A stretch of 13,708 bases of DNA. It comes from AP-15 sp035509615. Lineage in GTDB: Bacteria; Pseudomonadota; Alphaproteobacteria; ATCC43930; CGMCC-115725. The stretch spans positions 1 through 13,708 of the forward strand of contig DATJLK010000245.1 of assembly GCA_035509615.1 (NCBI GenBank), in the 5' to 3' direction. The position numbers and the translations under genes are program-made. This document shows positions 6,310 through 13,685 of this stretch, in pieces (positions within the stretch are counted from its first letter, which is position 1; each line of letters opens with the position of its first letter). Under the pieces are notes generated by a model. That model was given only the letters and a program-made list of their open reading frames with translations, made no database searches and was not told the origin of the DNA.

Positions 6310-7963
6310 CTAGAATTTGACGCGGAACTCGCCCATCAGGACTTGTTCCTGTCCGGTGAAATTGGCCACGACCCGCCGCTGGCCCCATAAATATTCGAGG
6401 CCGGTATCGACAAATGCGACGGGGCTCCAGATCACATTGAAATTGACCGCCTGCAACCGATTGTTCGCGACCGTCGATTCGACCGGTCCGACGAGCTGCG
6501 AGGAAACGTTGGCCTGCCAGTAACCGTAATCCAGGGTTGATCGCAGGTTTGAGAGCCACCAATGCTGATAACCGGCGACGCCGCCCACTTCCATGATCGG
6601 GCTGACCAAGACATTGGCCGCGGCCGCAGCCGAAGTCGGCGTCACCAGGTAATTGGTTGCGAGATCCCCGCCGGTCGCATTGGTCAGATAATGGCCAATG
6701 GCGTTGCCGACGGTGAACTGCCATTGGAAATCGTCTTTGCCCCAGCCGAACCAACCGGGTTTGACGTCGCCAGAAATGCCCCCGCCGTAACCGACAAACT
6801 GCTGGTTCACATATCTGCCGTCGTTGATTGTCAGTGTCGGACGGAGCACGCCGCGAAAATCGACATGACCCCAGGGTTGGGCCCAATATGAAGCGAAGGT
6901 CAGATCCGGCGCCGAGCTTTTTGTCGGGTTGAACGTCAACGTACAGCCGGCGGTGTTGGTAACGGCAAGCCCGTTCTCGACGCAGATGCCGCTGCCGCCA
7001 TTGCTCGCCGGGACGAGGCCGGACGTCGTGTTCACCACCTGGTTTGTCGAGTCCGTGGCGATTTTGCCGGCCGGCGTCAGGATCTCGGTTGACGGCTGCT
7101 CGGCCGCGGCCGACCAGGAACTTCCCCAGGGCCCCTCGTAAGTGTAGCGGACCTGCGGTATGCGCTGCGGTCCGGCGATACCGGGGGGGGCCGTCGTCGC
7201 CGAGAGTTTCGGGTTCGGCCGCCGGGTCGCGAAAATTCGAATTGGCCTGGCCGGCGAGAAACCCGCCCAGCGTCCCAAAGGCATAGCGCATCCGCGGGAT
7301 CAGCGGGTTGTTGACGCTCGACAGACCATTCTCACCGGTCGCGCTAAAGTTGTTGGTCCCCTTGAAGTCGATTTCAAGAAAGGTGCGCGCCTCTCCCCAA
7401 GCTGTCGGCGTCCGTGTCTCGACGTTGAACCGCGTTTTTTGCGGGCTTTCGAAAAATACGCCATTGCCGCGCGAGCTTTGGACATTAACCGGTACCAGAT
7501 TGCCGGCAGTCGGATAGCCGGGCACGGTGCGGCCGCCGAGCTGGAGCGGTTGTGTCTCGAGATTGCCGTCGATTTCGGTGGTGACACTGGGCACGCCGTT
7601 GGCCGACCCGTTCTGCAGGTAGTAAACCAGGGTTTCATCGATAAACCCGCCGACACGTATCGATGTCTCGGTTCCCGGGATCAGGAACGAACGCGCAAAG
7701 CTGCCGGCGAGAGGCGCTCCCGGCACCGCCGGTGTGCCGATCTCGCCGACGCCGGCGCCCGGGCTGGGCGTCTGGGCCAGCTGATCGATCCGCGCCTTGA
7801 GCAGTTGTTGTTGCTGGTCGAGCACTGCCTGTTGCGCACTGAGCGCGGCTTGATTGGCCCGTAGATCCGCCAGTTCGTCGGCATGCGCCGCAACGGCACC
7901 GACAAGCAGAATACCGACTGCCGCGAAACTGATTTCCGAAGCAGCTTTCCGGTTCGGCTTCAT
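6310..7963 (-). pseudogene. DcaP-like outer-membrane porin, reading frame interrupted at a C8 tract
   Basis: Residues 1-28 are a signal peptide (…VGAVAAHA). Residues about 29-64 form a Gln/Ala/Leu-rich coiled coil ending KARIDQLAQ. Barrel sequence then starts with SFLIPGTETSIRVGGFID and includes FFESPQKTRFNVETRTP, MRYAFGTLGGFLAGQANSNF and EPETLGDDG, as in DcaP-type trimeric porins for small organic solutes. At 7183-7190 (eight C on the coding strand, near residue 258) the porin reading moves to another frame, which starts GIAGPQRIPQVRYTYEG and ends GEFRVKF with the C-terminal Phe recognised by the Bam machinery. Removing one C gives exactly 550 residues. The original frame runs on to 6176 as non-porin, Arg-rich sequence. 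GAGG lies eight bases before ATG 7963. The break may be a sequencing error, phase variation or a real mutation; the rest of both halves looks fully conserved. Confidence 0.85.
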
Positions 7964-8053
7964 GACTCTGCCTCGCGATTGAGCATCAGCGAGCGCAGAC
8001 TATTCAGGGTTTATGACATGCTAATGATACTCGTGCTGTTTTCGTCTCATAGG

Positions 8054-8117
8054 GGTCAAAATATCACATTATATTTATAAATAACTGTTATAACTGTATT
8101 TAATTACAGCATTGTTA
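8054..8117. promoter_or_regulatory. AT-rich island, probable promoter/upstream region of the porin gene
   Basis: By hand count 8056-8115 has 11 G/C in 60 bases, in a genome of roughly 60-65% GC. It contains, on the minus strand toward the porin, a perfect TATAAT at 8068-8073 with a weak CAGTTA 17 bp upstream (8091-8096). It also holds the palindrome GTTATAAC (8087-8094), two direct copies of ATAACTGT (8081-8088 and 8090-8097) and CTGTA/TACAG arms just beyond. The TATAAT would place transcription start about 100 bp before the porin ATG. Confidence 0.4.
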
Positions 8118-8375
8118 CTACTAAGATCGTAGTCATGACATTGAAACACGAGCGCGATCGGTTGCCGATGCACGGCCGAGGGCACCCGCCTTGTGCCCGC
8201 AATGGGAATTAAACAAGCCCTCAGCAGCCGGCTTGCGTCGACCGTGCGAACGCCCCGCTTCCGGGCTCTACCGATAGCTCACGATAGCCATCGAAAACAG
8301 GACCGAGCCTAGCCGGGGCTTGCGACCAGCATCAGCGGCGACGGCAACCGACCTGTTGAAAAGCGGAGCCCAGAA
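8118..8375. other. Non-coding stretch between porin promoter region and MBL hydrolase gene
   Basis: No convincing gene is visible on either strand of this part of the 412-bp gene-free gap (7964-8375). The only structure I can support is a perfect hairpin GGGCAC (8180-8185) with GTGCCC (8193-8198) and a seven-base loop, without a T-tract. Base composition returns to GC-rich here. Confidence 0.4.
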
Positions 8376-9281
8376 TCAGCGGCCGGTGACGCGGTAGACC
8401 GCATCTATTGTCGACGGACGATCGGCTTCGACGATGCCGCGGGCGACGAGGTCCAGCAGATGCGCATGCACCGACCGGCCGGCGGCGCGATGCAATCCGG
8501 GGCTCAGCCCGATGTAAAGTTTGTCGACAATGGCCGCGATGCTCTGCGGGCCGGCGGCAAGACAGTCGAGGATGCCGGCTTCGCGTTCGCGGCGATGCGC
8601 GATAAAGGCCCGGACATGCCGGTGCGGCGCGGTGATGGCCGGACCGTGCGTCGGCCAATAGACCGCCTCGCGCCGGCCGAGCAGTTTGTCGAGCGAGGCC
8701 ATATAGGCGCTCATCTCGCCATCGGGCGGGGCGATCACACTCGTCGACCACCCCATCACATGATCGCCGCTGAACAGGACGCCTTGCTCGGGCAAGGCAA
8801 AGCATAAATGGTTGGAGGTGTGACCAGGGGTGTGCACCGCCTCGAAGCGCCAGTCGGCGCCTTGGATCGCGTCGCCGTCGTTCACCGTCACATCGGGGAC
8901 AAAATCCCAGTCACCGCCCTCCTCGGCACCGGCCTCGCCGCGCCGGCCGCCGGCATGCGGGCCAAAGCCGTAAGTGGCGGCGCCGGTCGCCGCCTGAAGC
9001 GCCCTCGCAGCCGGCGAATGGTCGCGATGCGTGTGAGTGACCAGGATATGGGTTACCCGCTCACTGGCGAGCCCCGCCAGCAACGCAGCGACATGCTCGT
9101 CGAGATCGGGCCCGGGATCGATGACCGCAACCTGGCCCGCGCCGATCACATAAGTGCCGGTGCCCTTGAAGGTGAACGGACTCGGGTTGCGCGCGACAAT
9201 GCGGCGGATCCCGGGCGCCACCGGTTCAAGCCGGCCATATTCGAACGAAAAATCGCGCAGGAACGGGATGACAACAGGCAT
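8376..9281 (-). CDS. Metallo-beta-lactamase-fold hydrolase with C-terminal winged helix (LACTB2-like)
   Basis: A 301-residue cytoplasmic MBL-fold enzyme with the full set of metal ligands. These are H83, H85, D87 and H88 in HTHRDHS, H154 in TPGHTS, D173 in SGDHV and H212 in PTHGP, so two metal ions (usually zinc) can be bound. Residues about 225-300 (ERREAGILDCLAAGPQSIAAIVDKLY…HLLDLVARGIVEA) form a small winged-helix-like domain. Together these match the LACTB2/glyoxalase-II-like group, whose members hydrolyse thioesters, lactones, or in the LACTB2 case RNA. The substrate here is not known. Start ATG 9281 has no good Shine-Dalgarno sequence but matches the family N-terminus. It is divergent from the DUF6489 operon across 66 bp. 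Confidence 0.9.
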   Translation of the reverse strand: MPVVIPFLRDFSFEYGRLEPVAPGIRRIVARNPSPFTFKGTGTYVIGAGQVAVIDPGPDLDEHVAALLAGLASERVTHILVTHTHRDHSPAARALQAATGAATYGFGPHAGGRRGEAGAEEGGDWDFVPDVTVNDGDAIQGADWRFEAVHTPGHTSNHLCFALPEQGVLFSGDHVMGWSTSVIAPPDGEMSAYMASLDKLLGRREAVYWPTHGPAITAPHRHVRAFIAHRREREAGILDCLAAGPQSIAAIVDKLYIGLSPGLHRAAGRSVHAHLLDLVARGIVEADRPSTIDAVYRVTGR

Positions 9282-9300
9282 AGTCGCGGAGAATACATGA

Positions 9301-9329
9301 GGTCGGCGGCGTTGTCCCGTCCGCCGACC
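9301..9329. promoter_or_regulatory. Perfect 9-bp inverted repeat in divergent intergenic region
   Basis: GGTCGGCGG (9301-9309) and CCGCCGACC (9321-9329) are exact reverse complements around 11 bases. The repeat lies in the 66-bp gap between the MBL hydrolase start (9281) and the DUF6489 start (9348), ending seven bases before the AGGAGGG ribosome site at 9337-9343. It could be a shared operator, or a hairpin in the leader controlling access to that ribosome site. Confidence 0.5.
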
Positions 9330-9347
9330 AGCAACTAGGAGGGCGCG

Positions 9348-9593
9348 ATGAAGATCAAATTGGATATCGACTGCACCGCCGAGGAGGCGCGCCGATTTTT
9401 CGGCCTGCCCGATGTGCAGCCGATGCAGGAAGCGCTAATGAAGGAGGTCCAGGACCGCATCAGCGCCAACATCAAGGCAATGGATACCAAGGCGATGATC
9501 GATACATGGATGCCGGCAGCGGTGAAGGGCTTTGAACAATTGCAGCAGTTTCTGTGGGCGCGCACGGCCGGAGCTGGCGAGAAAAAGCCGTAA
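9348..9593 (+). CDS. DUF6489 family small protein
   Basis: An 81-residue acidic-then-basic, mostly helical protein, starting MKIKLDIDCTAEEARRFFGLPDV and ending in GAGEKKP. The opening strand followed by the TAEEARRFFGLPDV helix and the VQPMQEALMKEVQDRI segment match a small alphaproteobacterial family (DUF6489) of unknown function. No signal peptide or membrane segment is present, so it is probably cytoplasmic. The start is certain: AGGAGGG lies four bases upstream of ATG 9348. It is first in a tight three-gene + strand operon with an acetyltransferase three bases downstream. A perfect inverted repeat just before the ribosome site may regulate it. No function should be assigned beyond family membership. 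Confidence 0.82.
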   Translation: MKIKLDIDCTAEEARRFFGLPDVQPMQEALMKEVQDRISANIKAMDTKAMIDTWMPAAVKGFEQLQQFLWARTAGAGEKKP

Positions 9594-9595
9594 TC

Positions 9596-10144
9596 ATGCC
9601 GGTCTCGTTGCGCACGGGGCGGTTGCGGCTGCGGCCCTGGCGCGAACACGACCTGGAGCCGTTCGCCGCGATGTCGGCTGATCCGGCGGTCATGGAGTTT
9701 CTGGTGCCGTTGACCGAGCCGGCGGCGTGCGAGGCCTGGGCGGTGCAGCTACTCGCCCATTGGCAGGATCATGGATTTGGCCGCTGGGTCGTCGAAATCC
9801 CCGATGAGGCGAGCTTTATCGGCGTCGTCGGACTGGCGGTGGTGCCCTACGAGGCGCACTTCACCCCGGCGGTCGAGATCGCCTGGCGGCTGGCGCGCCG
9901 CTATTGGGGCTGCGGCTACGCCACCGAGGCCGCCCGCGCCACCCTCGACTACGGCTTTCGCGAAGTCGGGCTTGCCGAGATTGTCGCCGTCACCGTGCCC
10001 GCCAATCAGCGTTCGCGCCGGGTCATGGAGCGGCTCGGCATGACGCGCGATCCGGCGGATGACTACGACCACCCGAACGTGCCCGCCGGGCCGCTGAAGC
10101 GCCACGTACTTTATCGGCGGCAGAGCCCTCGGCCCCGGCGATGA
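9596..10144 (+). CDS. GNAT family N-acetyltransferase (RimJ/RimL type)
   Basis: A 182-residue cytoplasmic acetyltransferase that would transfer acetyl from acetyl-CoA to an amine. Visible features are the N-terminal strand LRTGRLRLRPWREHDLEPFAAM and PAVEIAWRLARRYWGCGYATEAA (strand 4 plus the acetyl-CoA pyrophosphate loop RRYWGCGYA at 101-109). The C-terminal segment VTVPANQRSRRVMERLGM with Asn137 is typical of the RimJ/RimL-like group. Members acetylate ribosomal proteins, antibiotics or small amines; the substrate here is unknown. ATG 9596 lies two bases after the previous stop, so translation is probably coupled; a longer start at 9554 would overlap the previous gene by 40 bp. Its TGA overlaps the next gene's ATG as ATGA. 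Confidence 0.9.
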   Translation: MPVSLRTGRLRLRPWREHDLEPFAAMSADPAVMEFLVPLTEPAACEAWAVQLLAHWQDHGFGRWVVEIPDEASFIGVVGLAVVPYEAHFTPAVEIAWRLARRYWGCGYATEAARATLDYGFREVGLAEIVAVTVPANQRSRRVMERLGMTRDPADDYDHPNVPAGPLKRHVLYRRQSPRPRR

Positions 10145-10725
10145 CGATCCTGCTCGTCCGCCATGGCGAGACCGTGTGGAACTTGCAGCGCCGCTTTCAG
10201 GGCCGCTTTGATTCACCGCTGACCGCGCGCGGCGTGGCTCAGGCCCGCGCCCTCGGCCGGTTCCTCGCGACATTGCCGGAAGCCGTTGCGGCGCCGATCG
10301 TGGCCAGCCCGCAAGGCCGCGCCCGGCGGACCGCCGAGATCATCCGCGATGAACTCGGCGGCGCGGCGCTGAGCATTGATGAGCGGCTGCGCGAACACTC
10401 GCTCGGCGAGTGGGACGGCCTGACTTATCCCGAAATGGCAGCGCAGTTTCCCGATGTTTTTGACCGCGAGGACCGCCACGAATGGTATTTCCGGGCGCCC
10501 GATGCGGAAAGCTATGCCGTCTTCGCCGCCCGTATCGGTCACTGGCTCGCCGAACAGGATGAAAATGCCGCTGTCATTGCCGTCGCCCACGGGCTTGTCA
10601 GCCGCGTGCTGCGCGGCCTCTACGCCGGACTGCCGCGCACCGAGGCATTGATGCTGCCGGTCCGGCAGAACCGCATTTTCCGTCTGTCCGCCGGTATTAT
10701 CGAAACGCTGGTCGCCCTACCCTAG
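10141..10725 (+). CDS. Histidine phosphatase family protein (phosphoglycerate-mutase-like)
   Basis: A 194-residue branch of the histidine phosphatase superfamily. The catalytic motif LVRHGET gives Arg7 and the phospho-accepting His8. Arg60 in SPQGRARRTAEI, the acid Glu85 in LREHSLGEWDG and His150 in VAHG complete the phosphate pocket. The length near 200 residues and motif set fit broad-specificity phosphatases of the GpmB/CobC type rather than glycolytic mutase. Start ATG 10141 overlaps the GNAT stop by four bases (ATGA), implying translational coupling. The TAG stop at 10723-10725 shares CTAG with the stop of the convergent metallophosphoesterase, so the operon has no room for its own terminator before the opposing gene. 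Substrate unknown. Confidence 0.92.
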   Translation: MTILLVRHGETVWNLQRRFQGRFDSPLTARGVAQARALGRFLATLPEAVAAPIVASPQGRARRTAEIIRDELGGAALSIDERLREHSLGEWDGLTYPEMAAQFPDVFDREDRHEWYFRAPDAESYAVFAARIGHWLAEQDENAAVIAVAHGLVSRVLRGLYAGLPRTEALMLPVRQNRIFRLSAGIIETLVALP

Positions 10726-11561
10726 CCTGGAGGTTTTGCCGGGCGCGGGTAGACTTCGTGGATGACGTCGTCAAGCCAATGCTGGGCAAGGCCCGGGACC
10801 TCGGCAATCTCCGCGGTCAATCCCGGGTTGCCAAAATCGTAGAGCACCGCGCCGAGGCGCTTTTCGCCCGGCATATCCGGCTGGATCGGCGCGCCGACCA
10901 GAAAACTCGACGCCGGCGACCAGATATAGCGAGTGGCGTCCCGTGCGAAGTCACGCGCCTTGTGCAGGTGGCCGCTGGCGACAACAGCGACCTGATATTG
11001 CCGCACCAGCGCCATCAGCGCCGAGCGTGGCTGCGGCTTGACCGACCAGTAGCCGGTATCGCCTTCTTGCGGGTCGTCGACAAACAGCGGGCGGTGCAGG
11101 AACCATGCGATCCGCCGACCCCTCCCTTCTCGCATGACCCGATCGAGCCAAAGTGCTTGTTCGATTTCTTGCGGCTCGCCGCTGCCGATCAGCATCGCGT
11201 CGAGCCCGATCAGGCGCCAACCGCCGGCGTCCGCACCGGCATCTTCGACCCAATGGTCGGGTCCGAAATGACGCCGCCAATTCGCCAGCCGCTCAGCGCT
11301 GACCGGCTGGCGGACATGCCGGGCGTCGCCGACATCGTGATTACCCGGTACCGCGCGCCAGCGGATGCCCAGCCCGTTCATCAGCCCGGCGCAATAGGCG
11401 AGGTCGGCTTTGACCCCGGCGCCGTCGACAGTGACATCGCCGGTATGGATCACAAGATCAGGGCGCTGTTCGGCGATCCACGATGCAAGCGGCGCCCAGT
11501 TGTCGGCGAAATGCGGCTTGCCCGGGCTCAGATGCGTGTCCGAGATCTGGACTACCCGCAT
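10722..11561 (-). CDS. Calcineurin-like metallophosphoesterase (CpdA/class III phosphodiesterase-like)
   Basis: A 279-residue cytoplasmic metallophosphoesterase. All dimetal ligands are visible: D8 and H10 (ISDTHLS), D42 (HTGDVT), N74 and H75 (PGNHD), H156 (FLHRPLF), H198 and H200 (SGHLH). The family hydrolyses phosphomonoesters or phosphodiesters, cAMP in the CpdA branch. The order and spacing agree with CpdA-like enzymes, but the substrate is not proven. ATG 11561 is used because MRVVQISDTHLS is the usual N-terminus. The gene overlaps the end of the upstream HAD phosphatase gene by 10 bp, so both are likely co-transcribed. It ends tail to tail with the histidine phosphatase gene. Confidence 0.93.
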   Translation of the reverse strand: MRVVQISDTHLSPGKPHFADNWAPLASWIAEQRPDLVIHTGDVTVDGAGVKADLAYCAGLMNGLGIRWRAVPGNHDVGDARHVRQPVSAERLANWRRHFGPDHWVEDAGADAGGWRLIGLDAMLIGSGEPQEIEQALWLDRVMREGRGRRIAWFLHRPLFVDDPQEGDTGYWSVKPQPRSALMALVRQYQVAVVASGHLHKARDFARDATRYIWSPASSFLVGAPIQPDMPGEKRLGAVLYDFGNPGLTAEIAEVPGLAQHWLDDVIHEVYPRPAKPPG

Positions 11562-12226
11562 GATTGCGCGTCACACAAATAGCCCGCAAGATCGCTCATT
11601 TGCATAAACACCTGCGAACAGCCGGCTGCGATCAACTGACCTGCATGGTCAAAGGGGCAATGGCTGCCGCCGCAAAAGCCGACGACGGGCATCCCTGCGG
11701 CCACCGCGGCGGTCACCCCGACGACGCTGTCCTCGACGACAGCGCACCGCGGCGGCGGCACGCCGAGTTCGGCCGCTGCCAAAAGAAACAAATCCGGCGC
11801 AGGCTTGCCGATCGCAACCTGGGTGGCGCTGAACACATGCGGCTCGAAAAAATGCAGCAGGCCGGTCAGCAGCAAACGCTCGCGCACCCGCGGCAAATGG
11901 CCGTTCGAGGCGACACATCGCGCCCTTGGCAACACCGTCAGCAATTCGGTGACACCGGGCATCGGCTTCAGTTCGCGTTCGAGGGCAAGCGCGGTGCGCG
12001 CCCGCATTGTCTCAAAGAACCCTTCGGGCAGGGTGCGGCCAAAGCGCGCCTCGACTGCGGCCGTCAGCGTCTCACGGTTCTTGCCAAAGCCGAGCAACAG
12101 CGCTTCGGCGGCAGTGGCCGGAAAATCCGCCTCGCTCAGGCACTCGCCAAGCAGACGCGCAAAGATGATTTCACTGTCGACGAGTACGCCGTCGCAGTCG
12201 AAGATGACGAGGTCGGGGTCGGGCAC
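11552..12226 (-). CDS. HAD-superfamily phosphatase, subfamily IA (phosphoglycolate/beta-PGM-like)
   Basis: A 224-residue HAD hydrolase with motif I FDCDGVLVDSE (nucleophile Asp10, acid/base Asp12), motif II Ser107 in VASNG, motif III Lys141 in IGKPAPD, and motif IV Glu165-Asp166 in VVEDSVVG. The helical cap between residues about 17 and 85 is the C1 type found in phosphoglycolate phosphatase, beta-phosphoglucomutase and YieH-like sugar phosphatases. GMPVVGFCGGSHC near the end is common in the last group. The substrate is probably a sugar or organic acid phosphate (inference). Start is GTG 12226, with GGAAA eight bases upstream. It leads a two-gene minus operon with the metallophosphoesterase. 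Confidence 0.9.
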   Translation of the reverse strand: MPDPDLVIFDCDGVLVDSEIIFARLLGECLSEADFPATAAEALLLGFGKNRETLTAAVEARFGRTLPEGFFETMRARTALALERELKPMPGVTELLTVLPRARCVASNGHLPRVRERLLLTGLLHFFEPHVFSATQVAIGKPAPDLFLLAAAELGVPPPRCAVVEDSVVGVTAAVAAGMPVVGFCGGSHCPFDHAGQLIAAGCSQVFMQMSDLAGYLCDAQSCG

Positions 12227-12259
12227 TCGACAGTTTCCACGGCAGCGCCGGCAATCGGC

Positions 12260-12286
12260 GCCTGAGGCCTATATAGCGAGCCTGAG
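12260..12286 (-). promoter_or_regulatory. Possible promoter of the HAD/metallophosphoesterase pair with flanking direct repeat
   Basis: TATATA (12270-12275) lies 44 bp upstream of the GTG start and could serve as a -10 box. No good -35 is visible. GCCTGAG occurs on both sides (12260-12266 and 12280-12286), start to start 20 bp, about two helical turns. The 148-bp gap also has a GGCGG/CCGCC stem at 12311-12324 after the porin stop. Confidence 0.25.
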
Positions 12287-12374
12287 CGCGCCTGGAAAGG
12301 TTGACCCCGCGGCGGACTACCGCCCTGAAAGGAACTTTGCTCGGTTTGGCTCCAGAGGGGCGCGGTCGCGCGGC

Positions 12375-13685
12375 TCAGAACAGAATGCCGGTCTCGACCA
12401 GGAGACGCGTTTGCGTGGTGGCTGTACCGTTGCTGCCAAAGGCGAGCCCATCGGTGATGCTGTTGGCCTTGACGAACGAAACTTCGCCGCGCGCGAAAAA
12501 GTAACGATACTGGTAGGTCGGCGTAAACGTGAACGAAAACGCGCCGCTGCCCGGTCCGTAGAGCAGATTGTTGGCGCCGTTCGAGCCGATGTATTCGAGG
12601 CGGCCGCCGAGGTTAAAGCCGCTACCAAGATCGTAATTGACCAATACGGCGCCGCCAATGGTGGATGCGCCCGGTCCGTAAAAATCGTTACCCTGGACAT
12701 GGGTCGCCTGAAAGTACGGCTGAATGATCCACGGGTCGGCGTTATAGGTGTAAATCAAATTATAGATCTGTGAATTGTTCTGCAGAATCGGCGCACGCAA
12801 CGTGTTTTCTTTGGTCAGCCCCAGGTTTCCACCGCCAACGAATTCAAAGGAATTCGCCGGATTTAAAGTATAGGTGACGGCGCCGGTGAGCCAGTTCCAG
12901 ACTCCCGAATCAAAGCCATCGGTAAATGACAGCGATGCGGCCACCGGGCCCAAAGTATAATTGGCCTGAGCGCCCTTGCTGACCGCCGGCTCCTGGTTCC
13001 ACAGCAAACCGCGCTCGATGTTGATGTTCTCGAACGAAAAGGTGTATTCGGCCCCGATCAGGGTCGGCAGCTTCCCGGCTTCGATCGAGAAATTGTCACT
13101 CGGGACAATCTTGGCAAAGCCTTGCGGGAACCACCCCCACAGATTGCCGGAAGGCGAGTTCTGGCCCCAGGTCGCGAGTTGGGTCGTGATATACGGCGCA
13201 CCCAGCGAGGTGATCGAATAAGCACCTGCTTGCGCATAGAATTGGAAGAGGCCGTCGGTCTTTTGCACAAAGACCTGGCCGTTGTCGATGCCGCCGACGT
13301 TGCGGTTGTTGCCCGGCAAGACATTCGGCACCGGGTTGCTTTGCCATTGATAAAGACCGCTGGCGATACCGTCGACATAGATGTCGCCAAGCGGCCCGAT
13401 CGTGTATTTGGGCGGCGGCAGCTGGATCGTCAGCGGTCCGGTGATCGACGGCGCGATCAGCGGAGAAGTCGGTGCGGCCGGTGCCGGAGCGGGCGCCGCT
13501 GCCGCCCCCGGCGGTGCGCCGACAGCCGGAGCGCCGGCGGGGGGTGTTGCCGCGGGCGGGGCCGGGGGTGGCGGGGCCGCCGGCAACTGCGCCAGATCGT
13601 CCGCCCATGCGGCAGTCCCGCCAAGGCTCAGCAGCGCCCACGTAAACGCAGCGCGCGAGATGGTGCCCTTCTTGCTCTTCTTCAT
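12375..13685 (-). CDS. BBP2-type outer-membrane beta-barrel porin with Pro/Ala-rich N-terminal linker
   Basis: A 436-residue outer-membrane protein. Residues 1-28 are a signal peptide (KKSKKG… to TAAWA). Residues about 35-78 are almost wholly Pro and Ala with Gly, a flexible linker that could lie in the periplasm. The rest has alternating aromatic beta strands (QFYAQAGAYSI, FSIEAGKLPTLIGAEYTF, ENINIERGLLWNQEP, GAQANYTLGPVAASLSFTDGFDSG). That pattern matches the BBP2/OmpL-like porin family (PF07642 type). It ends LLVETGILF with the C-terminal Phe that marks barrel proteins for Bam insertion. ATG 13685 is preferred: it opens the signal peptide and follows GAGGGG by about 12 bases; a TTG six codons upstream is possible. 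The solute is unknown. It has no detectable relation to the DcaP-like porins in this window. Confidence 0.85.
   Translation of the reverse strand: MKKSKKGTISRAAFTWALLSLGGTAAWADDLAQLPAAPPPPAPPAATPPAGAPAVGAPPGAAAAPAPAPAAPTSPLIAPSITGPLTIQLPPPKYTIGPLGDIYVDGIASGLYQWQSNPVPNVLPGNNRNVGGIDNGQVFVQKTDGLFQFYAQAGAYSITSLGAPYITTQLATWGQNSPSGNLWGWFPQGFAKIVPSDNFSIEAGKLPTLIGAEYTFSFENINIERGLLWNQEPAVSKGAQANYTLGPVAASLSFTDGFDSGVWNWLTGAVTYTLNPANSFEFVGGGNLGLTKENTLRAPILQNNSQIYNLIYTYNADPWIIQPYFQATHVQGNDFYGPGASTIGGAVLVNYDLGSGFNLGGRLEYIGSNGANNLLYGPGSGAFSFTFTPTYQYRYFFARGEVSFVKANSITDGLAFGSNGTATTQTRLLVETGILF

Noticed and set aside
6176..7180. Continuation of the porin start frame to a 595-residue product
   Set aside because: After about residue 258 it loses all porin character while the other frame regains it; this is frameshift read-through, not a larger protein.
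8054..8117. AT-rich island as a replication or plasmid origin
   Set aside because: No DnaA boxes or iteron array and no replication gene nearby; a promoter role is simpler.
10758..11582. Plus-strand open frame opposite the metallophosphoesterase
   Set aside because: The minus-strand product carries every metal ligand; the plus product has no recognisable motif.
11564..12773. Two overlapping plus-strand open frames across the HAD gene and the end of the second porin
   Set aside because: They cross real minus-strand genes, lack motifs and are Arg/Ser-rich as expected of shadows.
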